Part shown: positions 12,601 through 27,600 of the stretch, piece by piece
Layout: every line of letters starts with the position of its first letter
How positions within the stretch are numbered: the first letter of the stretch is position 1
From: Hemicordylus capensis
Lineage: Eukaryota; Chordata; Lepidosauria; Squamata; Cordylidae
Reading direction: 5' to 3'
Assembly (NCBI RefSeq): GCF_027244095.1
Contig: NC_069657.1
Coordinates: 247,544,674 to 247,608,673, forward strand
DNA length: 64,000 nucleotides
Translations under genes and position numbers: made by a program
Notes under the pieces: generated by a model
Databases searched by the model: none
Seen by the model: only the letters and a program-made list of their open reading frames with translations
What the model was told of the DNA's origin: nothing

Positions 12601-15600
12601 AAATTTAGCAGAGTGCTGAGTCAAGACTCTGGATAGGCGCTCCAGGTTGCATCCTGATCAGCAAATCACATTTCTTTTTATCAAATTCTGCTCTCTGCCT
12701 TTTAAAAAAAGAGTTAAATGGCAAAAGAGAAAAGGTGGCATTTAACCACTAAAACCCCCCAAGAGTAGTCATCAGTTTCTTGTGCGGATTCAGTGGTACA
12801 ACTATGACTAACACGTTCACTCCCATGCCACTGAACCTATGCTTCACCAAGTACCTATATGACAAAACGCCATAAACCGCTATGGTGGGTTACCTCGTAT
12901 CCACTGCCAGCCACAGTGCCTGTGTTACAGTTACATCATTGGCACAACTGGATCTTGCACACAAGGATGACTCCTTACTTCAGCATTGCAACAGCTGTCA
13001 CAGCAGCACCCTTAGCAGCAAGCATAGCCATACGCTCAATTGCAGCAACTTCCTCCTTGGGCTCCCCACTCCCTCTCCCCAGCCAATGGGGACACAGTTG
13101 CCCATGATCACACTTGATTTGTATGCTAACGAGCCAACTAAGAAGTAAGGAAAACAGGCCTCCAAAATGGCGCTCAATATTGAAACATTTCAATTCGAAA
13201 CAGGGTTGTTTTGCTCCGAGCTCAAAACAGGCTCTTTATTTAAGAGAAATTTCGTTTCGAGCTCAAGTCACTTGAAATGCCCCATTTCCGTGTTGAAATG
13301 TTTTGCACATCCCTAGGATGGAGCTGTAGTTTGGGCTCTTCTCATGTGGCCTGGGAGTTCTCATATTACCTGTACAGCCATGAAGATAGTGTAAGAAGGG
13401 GCCCACAGTCCCCATCATGTATATATAAAACTTTCAGGATTGGTATAGATAAAGTGAAAGAAAGAAAATGCAGTTTCCCAAGCAGAATCTAGTGCCTTGA
13501 ATAAAACATGCCTGCATATTTTTATTAGAAGCCCACCTCTTTACTGCCTCTAATGCTGCCTGGCGAGGTGCAAAATGATTCCTCATGGACTGCACAACGG
13601 CTGGTGGGAAGCTCTCCAAATTGCTTTCTATGTAACTCAGGACATATTCATCAACATCTGTGATAACGAACCTGTGGCCAAACACTGGATGAAAAAGAGT
13701 CAGCTGATTATCACCATAAGCATGTGTGTGTGAGATCACAGAATACTTTCTCGGAAGAACAAGCATACCATCCAAAGGGTCAAAGCTTCCAGTTCAGCTG
13801 ATCTTGCAGACTGGCAAGGTACTCAGCTAGCAGACTGCCTGAATACCTTACTCAGCAAACTGGCCAAAGCAGAACCTTCCATACACACCACACAATTCCA
13901 GTGCAGAATTACATGGTTCAACCCTGATCCACAGCCTCATCCTAGAACTCCATTTTATATCCTGGTCTCAGGATCTGACCTAGTGTGGGAGGCATCAGAC
14001 CAGATCCTGTGAACAATAGGATTCTGCTGAAAAAAGGCCACCAACGTTGTTTCTAATCTTCCACAAGTTCTCTGTGCTCTGTTTTCTCATATCAGTGCAA
14101 TGCAAATGCAAGTCCAAGTTAGAGCCAGTGTGGTGTAGTGGTTAGAGTGCTGGACTAGGACCAGAGAGACCCGAGTTCAAATCCCCATTCAGCCATGATA
14201 CTAGCTGGGTGACTCTGGGCCAGTCACATCTCTCTCAGCCTAACCTACTTCACAGGGTTGTTGTGAGGAGAAACTTAAGTATGTAGTACACCGCTCTGGG
14301 CTCCTTGGAGGAAGAGCGGGATATAAAATGTAAATAATAATAATAATATAGGAAGCTGCCATATACTGAGTCAGACCATAGGTCTATCTTGCTCAGTATT
14401 GTCTACACAGACTGGCAACGGCTTCTCCAAGGGTGCAGACAGGAATCTCTCTCAGCCCTATCTTGGAGATGCCAAGGAGGAAACTTAGAACCTTCTGTAA
14501 AGAGCTCAGATACCACAACCATGTCTGCAGCAGTGCCATGGCTAGTTAAAAAAAGAAGAATACCTTTCAGTTATGAGCCAGTTAGATTTGAGCAGTCCCA
14601 CAGTGCCTCATGAACGCAAGGGGAATCAAATAAAATTTACCAAAACATCTTCTCTTTGCCCTTATGTTACATTAGTCTCTGCAAGTACAAAATGTTAACT
14701 AATTTAATACAGTACTACAGACTATTTCTGGCGAACCAAATGGAGAAAGGATTCACACATCAGAATTTTCCATATAAAATAACATTAAAATAGTGCTGAA
14801 TAAGCTATATCCAGTCTTCTTAATTTAATTTAAAATATTTAGACCCCACCTTTCTACTTACCTTTCAGCTTTCACTTACCTTCTATTGTGGCTCCAACGG
14901 TGAAGTCAGCTGGTTCATAGTAAGCAGGGTCATCCGGAGAGGAGCCTGGCTTGGCGACTCTTGTTTTGCCGAGGTATCTGCCACCAATGACGCCTGAATT
15001 GCGCACAGGTGGTTCATAGATGCTGATCATGTCAGTGGCAAGGCAATAGGAGAGGACAAAACGACGCTTTCTGTCCTCGGGATTTGGAGATTCCTGAAAA
15101 GATTACAGTCAGAGCTGCACAGGCTGGAAACAACTGGGTCAGTGTTCCCTCTAACAGGGATTTCCAGATGTTTTTGCCTACAGCTCCCATAATCCCCAAG
15201 CAAAAGCCATTGGAGCTGTGGATTCTGGGAGTTGTAGTCAACAACACCTGGGAATCCGGATGTTAGAGGCAACACACTGAACTGGGTTTGGCAGAAAGTC
15301 TTTGTGTGAGAAGGTGAGAATTCAAAGAGATTCTTAAACTAGATCTACCCAAGCACCAGGAGAGTAGGCCTGACTGCAAAATGGACAAGAAGCAGCAGCC
15401 AACCTTTTAAGCTACGGGCTACATGAAAGCCATTGCTGTTTGTTACTGAACTGCCGTGGTTGTGTAAAGGTAGTCCATCTTTTGTCACAATGAGAGTCTA
15501 AAGGGGGACACTGTGCAAAGTGAGAGGCTTCTGGTGCAATCTGTGTAAGTAAATATTGACTTGTAGAAGCCCATTCCAATAAAGCTAGTTTAAAAAAAAA

Positions 15601-18600
15601 AAGGTAAATCTAAAGGAGGTGAGTTATATCACTTCCTGTACTGGAAACTACTAGTGTAAATCAGATGTGCATCAGCTCTCAGCAGATTAAAGATATTGCA
15701 GTTCATTGATCAGGTACCTTTTACCCAATCAACTAGTTAATTAATCTGAGCAGATATACAGTCAAGCTGCACGGCTTTGCTCTGATTGGACTAAGCTATC
15801 CAATGCACATTCAAATTAAGGCTGGCCTGAAATGCCTCCCACCTTTTGCTGCGGGCGGCAAAAGTGTATTTGTGTGTGAGCATTTTGGTAGTCCTTTCAG
15901 GGAGTGGGAGGGGGGAGTGCAAAAGTGTGTGCGTGGAGGGGAGGTGAATTTCATCTGAGGTGGCAGCAGTAGCGTTCCTCTCTCAGTAGCTGCCAGCCAT
16001 CATTTTCTCCTCCATGACCCTTTCTCAGTGGTGTATTGGGGGGAAACGGTGCCCAGGGCAAGCTCTGGCCCTGAAATGGCGCCCCCCCAGCCCCCACATA
16101 CCTGTGAGGGCGCGGCGGCACCCCCCAGGCGGCAGATCGCCGGCGGTGGCGGCAATTCGGCGGTGGCATGCGGCGGCGGGTCGCCCGCCGAGTGTGGCGG
16201 CGGGCGTGCGGCGGCGATTTGCTGGTGGCGGCCGGTGGCCGCAGGCAACCCGCCGCCGCCCGCCGCCGCCAAATCGCTGCCGCACGCCCGCCGCCACACG
16301 CCCGCCGCCACACTCAGGGGGCAATCCAGGGGGGGCGGGGGGGAAGCAACTTTTTGGCGCCCCCCACGTGACCCGCCAGGGTGGCGCCCGGGGCACGTGC
16401 CCCCCCTGCCCCCCTATCGTTACGCCCCTGCCCTTTCTGTACACATTGCATTATGATGCAATGGAGGGGTGGGGGTGGCAGCCACCAACCAGAGCTCTGT
16501 CGCCTCAGCAAAAAAACAAACCCCATTTTGCTCTACCAACCCCCTCTCCCCATTCAAACCAAAAGTTATCAAATGGAAATGTTTGCCTCAGCCCTAGCTC
16601 CAATGAGCATCCCAACCCACCTCTTGTTTATGTATGAGTACAGCTTGATGATACAATGGCTAGTATTTGACCCAATGGCTTTTCTGACAATGTACTGGGA
16701 TGGGACGGGCCTTCTCTCAGCTCCTTTGCCAACTGGAATCCAGTGAAACGTTATATTGTGAGGGCATCAGACAATTCTATGAAAAAGAGAACTCATTCTT
16801 AGGAGCCAACTTTCTCATTTCCCGGCTACTTTTTACTCTGAAATTCCAGTACTCGGAAGCTTGGAGCTGGAGAAGAGACTTTTAGGTGGAAGGCATTCAA
16901 CCCCTAAGCACATCCTTCATTCCAGAAAACACAGCCTATATCAGACCATCTCACCAGTAGACATGCATAGCGCAACACTTTATGGTCGTTCTCCAGCATC
17001 TTAATGATATTTTTCCTCGGTGGTTGTGGAATCAAGCTGAAGCAGTTCTGGAGGGAGTCATCAAGGAAGCCATAACCATTGTAGGGAGGGATTATCTGCA
17101 GGTTAGAAAGGCCAGGAAGAAATCAGTCTAACATTGTGGACTAACTTCGCTTTAAGGCATTTCAGCACCTTCTGTTGTTGTATCAGCAGACAGGCATGGG
17201 AGAGCAAGGTGCCAATAGCTCGTTATCTAAGATGGTTTCCCAAATAATCCCATCCCCATCCCCCCCCCACCCGTACATATCCCTGGATTTATAGCTGTTG
17301 GCATACAGTCCTTGGTAGAGCCAATTGCTTGCTAATAGTCTTTGATGGTCAGCTGATGTTTCATCAATGGGAGCTAATGACAGGAGATAGTTTCCTGATA
17401 GGAAAGAAGACTGCTTTATAGGTCCCAATTCCCTGGCAAATCAAGAGCCAATCAAACTCTGCCCAGCAGGAGAGGATGCTTGGGAGTGATTGTGTCTTCC
17501 ACTCTAGTCATGTCCGTATTCCACAGGTGACCAGGGCATCGATAGAGACATCAGCCGTGCCAGTTGAACCCTCTCTGACAGTTACTTCCTCAGGAATCCC
17601 TCAGACTTCCTCAGTCTCCAGGGGCAGACCATTCAAAAAAGTTCATCAGCCGTGCAGAGGGGAATGGCTGCTGGTGGTTAAGCCTAGCCATCTGAGTCAA
17701 AGTCTGACAGCTCTCACCTGTTTCACTTTCTCAGCAGGTGGCTTTGTTACATCGACTGGCTGGAAGTCTGAAATGCCAAACTTGTCCTGATAGAACTGCC
17801 GAGTGAACTCATCGCAGTCATAGATGAAGAAAGTGCGCCCAAGCAGGGTAGTGGATTTGCCAACAGCAAAATCCTTAGCTGTAAACCATTCGAGGACCTC
17901 CTGATCTGAGATCTCCAGCACACAGGATGGAAAGGTTCCTTATGGAAGAAAGGCCAGTTGGTTAGAAATCTGATGCTTGATAACTATTTTCTTTCTTTTG
18001 GCGTAATCTATTAAAAAAAGGATAGATCATGTCCAGAAAAAAGTGACAGAATGACAGCAATGTTATCTTTGCTTTGCTATATATAATAAGTAGGTGGAAT
18101 GGAATGGAATCTTTTTTATTATTTTTCTTTATTTCGGTCATTGACCAGACAAAAATACAACACAATAGATAAGTAGTACACTTCAGCAATCATGATTCTG
18201 CCAGTACTTTCTTACAAAACACCATTTACAATATAACAATATATAGTACAGTCGACACTCATTATTTTACCAATTGATTCCGTACACAGCTTGCAATGTG
18301 GCAAAATTTTGCCACCTCGGTGGAAACATTAATATCACTGTCAGTCAAAAGGAGAGACACATAAAAGGCCAATGGCCATCTGGGAACCTAGACAAAATAA
18401 ATGACAAATGTGCTAGCCGAATATCTCTATAACATATGATCAGTTGTCTCAACCGCTCCTGAATGACATGGGCATAACCGTTGGGCAAAAGGAATACTGA
18501 GATAGCGACCCTCTAAGAGAGCTGAAGGCAGCACATTCAAGTGTGCCAAGGCAAATACCCTTCTCAATTTGGCAAGAACAAGCTCGTGGAAATATTTAGC

Positions 18601-21600
18601 TGGTCTATGAGGGTGAGCTGCATTACCTAAGAAAGGTAAATGTCTGACTCGGGCCCTGTCTTCCTGAGTCGCTATGTCCCAAATCCACTGCCTAATTATT
18701 GCCTTGGCTGTTAAGTTCCCTACATAGGACCAGAGGAAGCTGCCATATACTGAGTCAGACCATAGGTCTATCAAGCTCAGTATTGTCTTCACAGACTGGC
18801 AGCAGCTTCTCCAAGGTTGCAGGCAGGAATCTCTCTCAGCCCTTTCTTGGAGAAGCCAGGGAGGGAACTTGAAACCTTCTGCTCTTCCCAGAGCGGCTTC
18901 ATCCCCTAAGAGGAGTATCTTACAGTGCTCACACATCAAGTCTCCCATTCATATGCAATCAGGGCAGACCCTGCTTAGCTAAGGGAACAAGTCATGCTTG
19001 CTACCACAAGACCAGCTTTCTTGGTCTCCCTAAGGAGACCAACATGGGGATACTTAGCCCATAACTTTCTAATTTCCTCTCAGCTCCCTCTTTCCATGTA
19101 AATGCAAAGTTGTTCTTCAGGATGAGAGGTGCGAAGCCTGCTTGATAGTGATGTGCACAGAACCGCAGAGTTGCAGTTCGATGCTGGGGGTGGGGAGGGG
19201 TGTTCTTTAAAGGCGGGGGAGGGTGCACTTACCCCTCCTGCCGCTTTCCCCCCACCAGCGCTCCGTTTTTAGGGTAATCCATAGGGCGGCAGCGTACCTC
19301 CCTACTGTCCCTTCCCCCGTTCTTGGCTGGAAGTGGCCAGAAGTAGCGCCTGCATGTGTGCCCATCGCTCACACGCATGTACATGACGTGCGTGCAACTC
19401 TACTGCTCGGGGCAGCTTGCAACATAATAAAAAGTTACAATGTAAAATAAGACTAATACAGTTAACCAAATTTACATTAAAGTTTTTTTAAAAAAAACAA
19501 GCTAAAACCACTTTTAAAATACATTTTTCCCCCCTGAGAAGCCCTCTCAGGGGATGCCCTCTCCTGCTGTTGCTTCCCCACAGCTGGTATTTCGAGGCCT
19601 CTTGCCTCTGAGGCTGGAGATGTTCTATAGCCCTCAGACTAGTAGCCATTGAGAGAATTGTCCTCCAAGAATTTATCTAAGCCCTTCTTAAAGGCATCCA
19701 GGCTGGTAGCTGTTCCATAGGTTAACTACGTTAACTATGTGTTGTGTGAAAAAAAGTACTTCCTTTTGTCGACCCTAAATTTCTTGACAATCAGTTTCAT
19801 GAGATGACCCTTGGTTCTAGAGTTAGGAGAGAGGGAGAAATATTTCTCTCTATCCACTGTCTCCACAACACGCATAATTTTATAGACCTCTATCATATCT
19901 CCCCTCAAGCTGAGATGGTCCTGTTTACAGGAATTGGGTTAGAATGCATTGTTTATTGGTTTTAACCCTATTTCATGCTAAAATATGTATTGAATTCTGA
20001 CAGAGTATGCCACTTCTATCTGTCTCAGAAAGGCTCCCTTTCAGCCCCTACCCTAATGGCTACTGCTTGTGAAAGAGCCGATAGCCATGTTCCCATCTTC
20101 ATATGTTCTAATGGGATTCATTCTGCACCCAAATGTGCTCACACATGCATCTGTGTGCACCAGTTTTTGCAGTTAGGTACTCATTAAGCCCAGAAAATAG
20201 GTGCTCATTAAAAGCACAAATATCCCGTCACTCAACAATAGGGTAACTGCCCAAATCCAGCACTTACCTTTCTTCTCCACAAGTGTTTTGGGCAGACGTT
20301 GGCGTCTTATCAGCACCGGGAAAGGGTCTCTTCCATCGTTGCGTTCATGGACTTCCCGTACCTCCACGGTATCATCCGCCAAGTAATAGTGGATGATAAA
20401 AGACCGGTTCTCACCAAACATGTTCTCGGTATCATCCCACATGGCATAGAAACGGAGGACCTGCAAAGTGTGGGAAGGGCCATGGTGGTGACGGAGCACA
20501 TCCCTTGCTCAGATCAAGACCCAGATTCAGTCCCTGGCATCTCCAGTTAAAAGCATCTCTGGGGGCAGGGCTTAGAACAGCTGCTGCCAGTTAAAGGAGA
20601 CCTCCCTGGCAGCATCTCCAAGACAAGGCTGAGAGAGATTCCTGCCTGCAACCTTGGAGAAGCCTCTGCCAGTCTGTGTAGATAATACTGAGCTAGATGG
20701 ACCTATGGTCCTTCTCGGTATATGGCAGCTACCTATGTTCCTACTGGATTATATGACCAAGGGTCTGATTCAGTACGAGTCAGATCTCTGAGAACCTCAG
20801 TAACAGAATCCGACTGCCAAAGCCAAAAGTACTCTCCTTCGTACCAAAGCAGAGGTATGAAATTATGTGCCCAGGGTGGAGAAACTCCATGACAGAGGTG
20901 GTTCGCAGAATAAAGGAATATGTACAGGAGGTGCAGTGCATTGACTTAGAAATTATTAAAAGCACTAAATGAAAATAAAACAAAAAACACATAGATTGGT
21001 CAAACAATACAGAGGGTATAATAGCTGAGCATACATACTGGTGTCTAAAAGGAACAAGGAGATTTTAAGGCAGTTTAAGAAGGGATAGACGATAAAACCA
21101 GAATAGTTCCCACTGAGAGGCTGCCCACTCAATTCATAAAGCGGAAGAGACCAAAGGGACACTGAAAGTCATGTTGCACCTTGAATCTCTGTTGCTGCAT
21201 CAAGACAGGGTTTTTTAAGCCCAAGCTCAAGAATGAAAACAAGTCCTCCAGTGTTCTCTCTAATTTCTCCCATCTGTGTGAGGAATGAGTTTTGTTCTGG
21301 TTGGCAGTATCAAGGCAGTGTGCGCGCACGTGCATTCAGAGCTGGACTTTCCAGATTAAACCTGAGCGGGATCTAAAATTAACTGAGTGGACATCAAAAA
21401 CCATATGAGCATGTGCATGCCTTAGAGGGAACACTGGTCATTAGCCTACGTCAGCGCAGATACAAAGTGGATACTCTTGTCACAATTGTTAAAGGTCCTC
21501 CATAAAATTTAAAATGATATGGGCATATCCAATGGTTAGCTGATAATGTCCTCAAGATGCCAGGCTTTCCCCCTTGTCTATGAAAAGATACAGATTCAGT

Positions 21601-24600
21601 GGCTGACATCCAGACTAACAACAGAGTGCTTGTGCAAACAGGTAGTTCTGCTAGGTTGGGAGCTTGTGTTCCAGACTACTGTTGTACTAGCACAATGCTG
21701 CTGCATAAGTGCAAGGTCATTGCACAAAGAAAGGACTGTCTGTCCCAGACTCATCTTTGTGCTGGTGGGATATGCATGATATATTGTACAACCCTGGCCT
21801 GGTTCACACAGTCATTTGAATCTAAGTTTACTGTAGGTTACTGACATTAGTGGGATTGTGTGAGGCCAGGCCAAGGCAGGACTCTCAGATTCATCTCTGG
21901 CCATAAACCACCTTGATGTGGGTTCAATCATGCTAATGTGGGTAACCCACATTAAACCTAGATTTGAATGACTGTGTGTGAACCAGGACCTTGTATATGT
22001 CCCAAAGAAGGTCTTCCACTTACAGCTGTGCAATATCACAGAGCACCACAATTTTGTGTAGCCCTCAGCTAATGTTTTGCGATAAGAGCCAAACCTGAGA
22101 CTCACTTTTTTGTCAAAGGCCAAAAACTGCTTGAGTTGATCAAAATCCGTTGGCGTGACATACATGCGCAGAGGCATTTTTCGTAGCTCTGTGTAAGGGT
22201 CGAAAATCATTTTCTCAGGAGGGTTCACTTCAATTCCTTGACTCTCTAGGAAAGTCTATAGAAAGACAGCCATGCCATTCATGAGTTAAAGAAGACAAGG
22301 ACAAGGATTATGAAACAAAGGTGGGAGTGTAGGTGGCATAACTCCCATCATAAGAGGAAAGGCACCCCATTTGGATGCAGGCTCCTACATTAATGTTTTT
22401 CCAGCACTGTTATCACCAGTGCTGTTTTTTGTTGTTGTTTTACATTTATAATCCGCACTTCCTCCAAGGAGCCCAGAGTGGTATACATACTTGAGTTTCT
22501 CCTCACAACAACCCTGTGAAGTAGGTTAGGCTGAGAGAGAACACACACACACATATATATATATATGAAGCCACTGTCAAAGACAATCCATATCTTCAGG
22601 GTGTGTTCATTCGTATCATCAATATGTTGATGACACTCAGCTCTGTATATTTTGCATGAGGGGTCTAGGAGCTGCTGTCTCCATCCTGAACCAGAATTTG
22701 GAGACACTGACCAATTGGATGAGACAGGGAAGGTTAAATAGAACCCAGGGAAATTGAGGTTATTTCTTATTATTTATGTATACCACTTTTCAGCAGATGT
22801 TCTCCAAGTGGTTTACATGGAGAAATAACAAGGAGAAGATGGTGCCCTGTCCCTGATAAGGGCTCACTAAAATTTCAGTAGAGAATGGCTCAGAGAAAAT
22901 GGAGGAGAATTGCTTTTTTGTAATAAATGGAGTCCCCGTCACACTATTGGATCAGGTCATGTGCCCGGGGGTACTCCTGGATCTGGAGCTATTTCTCAAG
23001 AAGCAGGTCAGAGTTTTTGCAGCTGCTTTTATGTTGCTGATATTTAAATTGTATATTTTTGATTGCAAACCACTTTCAACTTCTTGGAGAAGTGATATTT
23101 AAACATTTTGATAAACAAATTATCAAAGTTAATTCTGCACATTAGTGATCAAGATTACAATACCTGTGTGAACGGATCACAATCAACTATCCGGAAAGTC
23201 TTGCCATAGATGGTGATGTTGATACCTCGGTTCAGATCTTTCCAATGATAATTGTCCCCACGATCATTTTTGGGTAGGCGCTGTCGCTTAATGAATTTGC
23301 CCTGGGGAATCCCAGAGTTTTCCACGATAGGCTCCATGACGGACATGCTGTCATCTTCTAGGTAGTAATAAATGCCCACTTGGCGGATACGGAAATGTTC
23401 TTCAGTAGATATGGGGACATCTTCTTGAAAGTAAGCATCAAACTTCAGCACCTGCAAAAATGGAAAGAATGCTCCATGAGACTTAAGGCTATGATTTTAA
23501 TGTTAAATTTACAGGTGATAAAGAACCCCTTTGTAAGGAGCTGATCCTGTGAGAATGGAAGCATATGGGTATACGTTGCATATGATTGATCCTAAACCCA
23601 GGGGCTATGATAAGAGGCTGTCTCAAAAAACGAAGAACGGAGAGTTCCACTCATTATCAGATTCATTGTAGCAATAGCAGCAGGAGATTAGTTAATCTCT
23701 CTGCACCTGAACCTAATGCCACCACTAACACAATTCAGAGTCCTCTAAGCTTTTAGGGGCTCTGACGCCTTTCAAACCTTTTTTTTTCCAGTGGGGTGGG
23801 ATTTTTTTTAAGGATAAGAGAAAAAACACTTCCTCCTAATTAATCTCCATTCCCACAGGACTCTTTCAGGTGTGGAGGGGTCAGAGCTTCGAACAGCTTG
23901 TGGGAAATAAAAATTGGGTTGAGGGATGTGTGAAACACACATTCCATGATGCTGATTTCTGTCCCTCTCAAGGAACTCCCATACAACATAGGTAGGAGGT
24001 ATAAATACCCGCTTCTGGCAATATACCACACAAGTTCCGGGACAGATGAGCAGCTTCCTGAGCTACAAGCACTAGACCACTGAGATTCAGGACGAGGTGG
24101 GCAGGAGCTACTCATCTAGTCCGGTAGCTCTGCTGTCCCATGCTCAGCAGGCTATTGCCCTAGGGAAGGAATTTCCCCGTTGTTTATCTCTTCCCCACAA
24201 TTCCACATGAGCTCCAAACATTTTCCTTCGAAAAGTGAACTCAGTGGTCCAGTGGTGGCAATGAAACAGAGCTACCCACAGAAAAGACAGGTGAACCGAG
24301 AACTGAGAGGACTTCTGGGGTTTTCAGAAAAATATTTGTAAATATGAGAAAGAGAGAAAAGAAGAAAAGTCCATAAATGGCCCGACAAGGACTCATTATC
24401 TTCATTGCCCTCCAGGAGACATAGATCCCAGTCCCCACCCACACTAAAATGCTCCCATATATCACAGGAAGGGAAAGATAAAGATAACACTATTCTGCTC
24501 AGATTCACCTGCCTGCTTAGCTAGCCCAGGCTTCAGCAGTCAGAACTCAACGATCTTCACTATTCCATTGTTGAGGGAGTGTTATTTCCAATTAGGGGTG

Positions 24601-27600
24601 TGCACCAAACTGGGTTTGGTGGTTCAGTTTGAAGTCGAACCGAACCACCAGTCCGTGAGCCAGTTTGGTTGAATTGACTGGTGGTCCAGTCTGTTCAGTT
24701 GAACCAGGTCAAACTGCTTTGAGGGCTATGCTTGTAATGGAGGGCGGGGGGTGGGAATCCTTTAAAAGTGTTCTAAGGGTGGCTGGGGGGGGTGGCAGCA
24801 AGAGGGTATCTTATCAGCAACAGCATGACAGCGGCTCCTCTAAACCCCACTGGCCCTCCCGCCCGCCAGCAGCACAGGTTCCAGCCTCTGCAGATGCGCA
24901 GAGGCTGGAACCAGGCCACCACCAGCCCATGCTACTTGTGGGGAGCACTGGTGGATCATAGAGAAGCCTCCACAGCCATTCTGCTGCAGCCGCCACCGGT
25001 GAAATGCCCTTTTGCCACCCTGCAACTGCCCTTAAAACACCTTTAAAGGATTCCCCCACCCCTTTGCTTGTAAAGGGGAGTCTTCACTGGATTCTCCTTT
25101 ACTGGATTCCCCTTTAGCCTTCTGAACCAGTCCATTTTGGACTGGGCCTGGTCCAGTTTGAACTCAGACTGGCCATTTTTTTTTTTAGGCTGGTCCAGTT
25201 TGAGTTCAAACCGGTTGAACCGGGCTGGTTTGAATCAAACCCAGTTCGAACCGGTTCTGCACACCCTTATTTCCATTAGTTTATAAACACTCTCCCCCAT
25301 CTCGTCACATATCTCCAGCTTGTGCACACTTATTTAGGATTGATTCAATTCAACTGGTACTCATTTCCAAGCAAACATACATAGGGCCCAAGCTGCATGT
25401 CTCACTGATTTCAAGAGATCTAGTTACTGTTAACTTTTGCTGGATTGCAGCCACGAGCCTCCAACTAGAATGACTCATGACTAAAGCTGCGATCCACTGT
25501 GCACATTTGCTTGGGAGACATTGGAACTTATTTCTGAGTAAACCTGCTCAGACTGGGCTGTAAAATCCCATGCAAAGCAACGGGACTTTCGTTCCTTTTA
25601 GCTAACTTGTTCCATTAGTTTCAGTGGGACAGGCTGCAATCCTATGCACAGTTACTTAGAAGTAAGTCCAACTGAATGAAATAGGACTTACATCTGAGTA
25701 CACATGGTTAAGACCATGCTCTTCCTCATGACTAACTTTAGCTGGAATGTAGTGGCTGACATACAGGGGAAGGGTACAGAGAGAGAGAGCAGCCTAATAG
25801 AACCTCCCAATAAACTGAACCTGAGGGCTGCACAACCCCCTCAGGGACATATTTCTGAGTCGCATGGAGGGCTTCCTGGGTAAGCAGGAAGGTGTCAACA
25901 ATTGCTTCTTCCCTGCTACACCAGTGGAGTTAGGTGGGAAGTTCTCTTAGGCTGCTCTCTCTCACTGCACGGGCGCATTTTTGCTCTGTGTGTCAGCCAC
26001 TGTCTTTCAAGCTCTCACTTGGTGTAAGTTGAACTTCACACGCTTCATGGATGATAAGCAAAATCCAAATAAAGGTGGATTTTACCCCCTGCTAACTGAG
26101 CAAATAGGCACCTTTTAAAAGTGGCAGTTACCTTTATTTAGCAGGGGGAGAGCAACTGGCCCTATCCATCCCCAGCACAGCATCCTTCCAGTGGCTGTTG
26201 CTGGTATCTTTCTTACGTTTCTTTTTTAGATTGTGAGCCCTTTGGGGACAGGGAGCCATTTTATTTTATTTTATTTTATTTTATTTTATATCAATGTAAA
26301 CCACTTTGGGGACTTTTGTTGAGAAGTGGTATACTTGTATTCGTAAGTCATACGTACATATAGATGTATATGTATTAACATTGTTATGTATCTATCATTT
26401 TCATTCATCTTTTTATACACAGAATATGGTTTAAAGCCAAACGATCATAATGGCATAGCATAGAATTGTGCCGTCGAGTCGATATCGACTCCTGGTGACC
26501 ACAGAGCCATGTGGTTTTCTTGGTAGAATACAGGAGCAGTTTAACATTGCCTTCCTCCCACACATTATGAGATGATGCCTTTGCTGTTGTCACTGAAATG
26601 AGTATCCGCCTCCAGCACCTTCCTATATTGCTGCTGCACTATATTCACTAGGCACAGTTTGGGAAGCCCACCGGCTGGGCTTCAAACTAATAGCCTCTTG
26701 CTCTCTAGGCAAGCTGCTTTCCCACTGCACCACCGCAGCTGGTAATATAATGGCAGCATGATTTAAAACTGTCATACCAAATTCCTACAAAGTGTCTGCG
26801 GGAGGTGGGGGTGTTTAAAGTACAGGAAGGGCAGGCAGGTGCTAAACTCTTTCTTGAGGCATGCTTTGTCAACAGCCGTTTTTCTTGGAGTGGGGGGGGG
26901 GATGTTTAGGAGTCTTGCTGGGAGAAAAAAAGCTGGAGAGAGGTGGTTTTAGGGAGTAAAGCACAGGCAAGAGAAAGGTGTAATACATCCCTCCCAATTG
27001 CCCCAAGGGCACTTTTAATCGATCCCACTGTTTCTTATGCGGATTTGGCAGGGACCCACTTCTGATGCATAATTCTGCTGCCTTCCCATCTAGTGTAACC
27101 CGTGGACCCTGCACAATGTGGAAACAGAAACATGCCCAGCAGTTCTCCTGCAGGGTTAATTTCTTCAGCCTGTTAGAACTGACAGTCTTCATTCTAGCAT
27201 TGCTTCCAGGAGAAGTCTCCGGGCATATATAGAATATAATCCTTTTCCTGAGCAAAGAAAGTGTATTTTAAGCCAGGCTTCAACTGTTTATAACTAAAGG
27301 CATTTGGAAAGTACATTGCCCCCTGAACTTTGCAATAACTATTGCTGGGAGATCTATTTCTTCTCTGTGCTTGGCCATTGCTGTTCCTAAAATCCGATGC
27401 TCTTAACAATACCTTTTTGTCAAAAGCCACATGAGCTGGGATGAAGTCTGAAGGTGGGGCTTGTTTGGGTTGACCATAGGTTAAGGTGGGTCTCTTGTTG
27501 GACAGTTCATCCAATTCAGCTTGGGACAGCTGGTTGACATGAATCCGACCTCCACCTATTCCCACAGTTGGCAATCGCTTGAAGGCAAAACCATTCTTGT

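Noticed and set aside
16014-16637. Overlapping long open frames on both strands (up to 207 codons)
   Set aside because: They arise from CGG/GCC-rich DNA of a hAT insertion and give Arg/Pro/Ala low-complexity readings on all frames.
18427-18948. 173-codon minus-strand frame as a host gene
   Set aside because: It is a chimera of a LINE C-terminal piece and an inserted 5S-type SINE.
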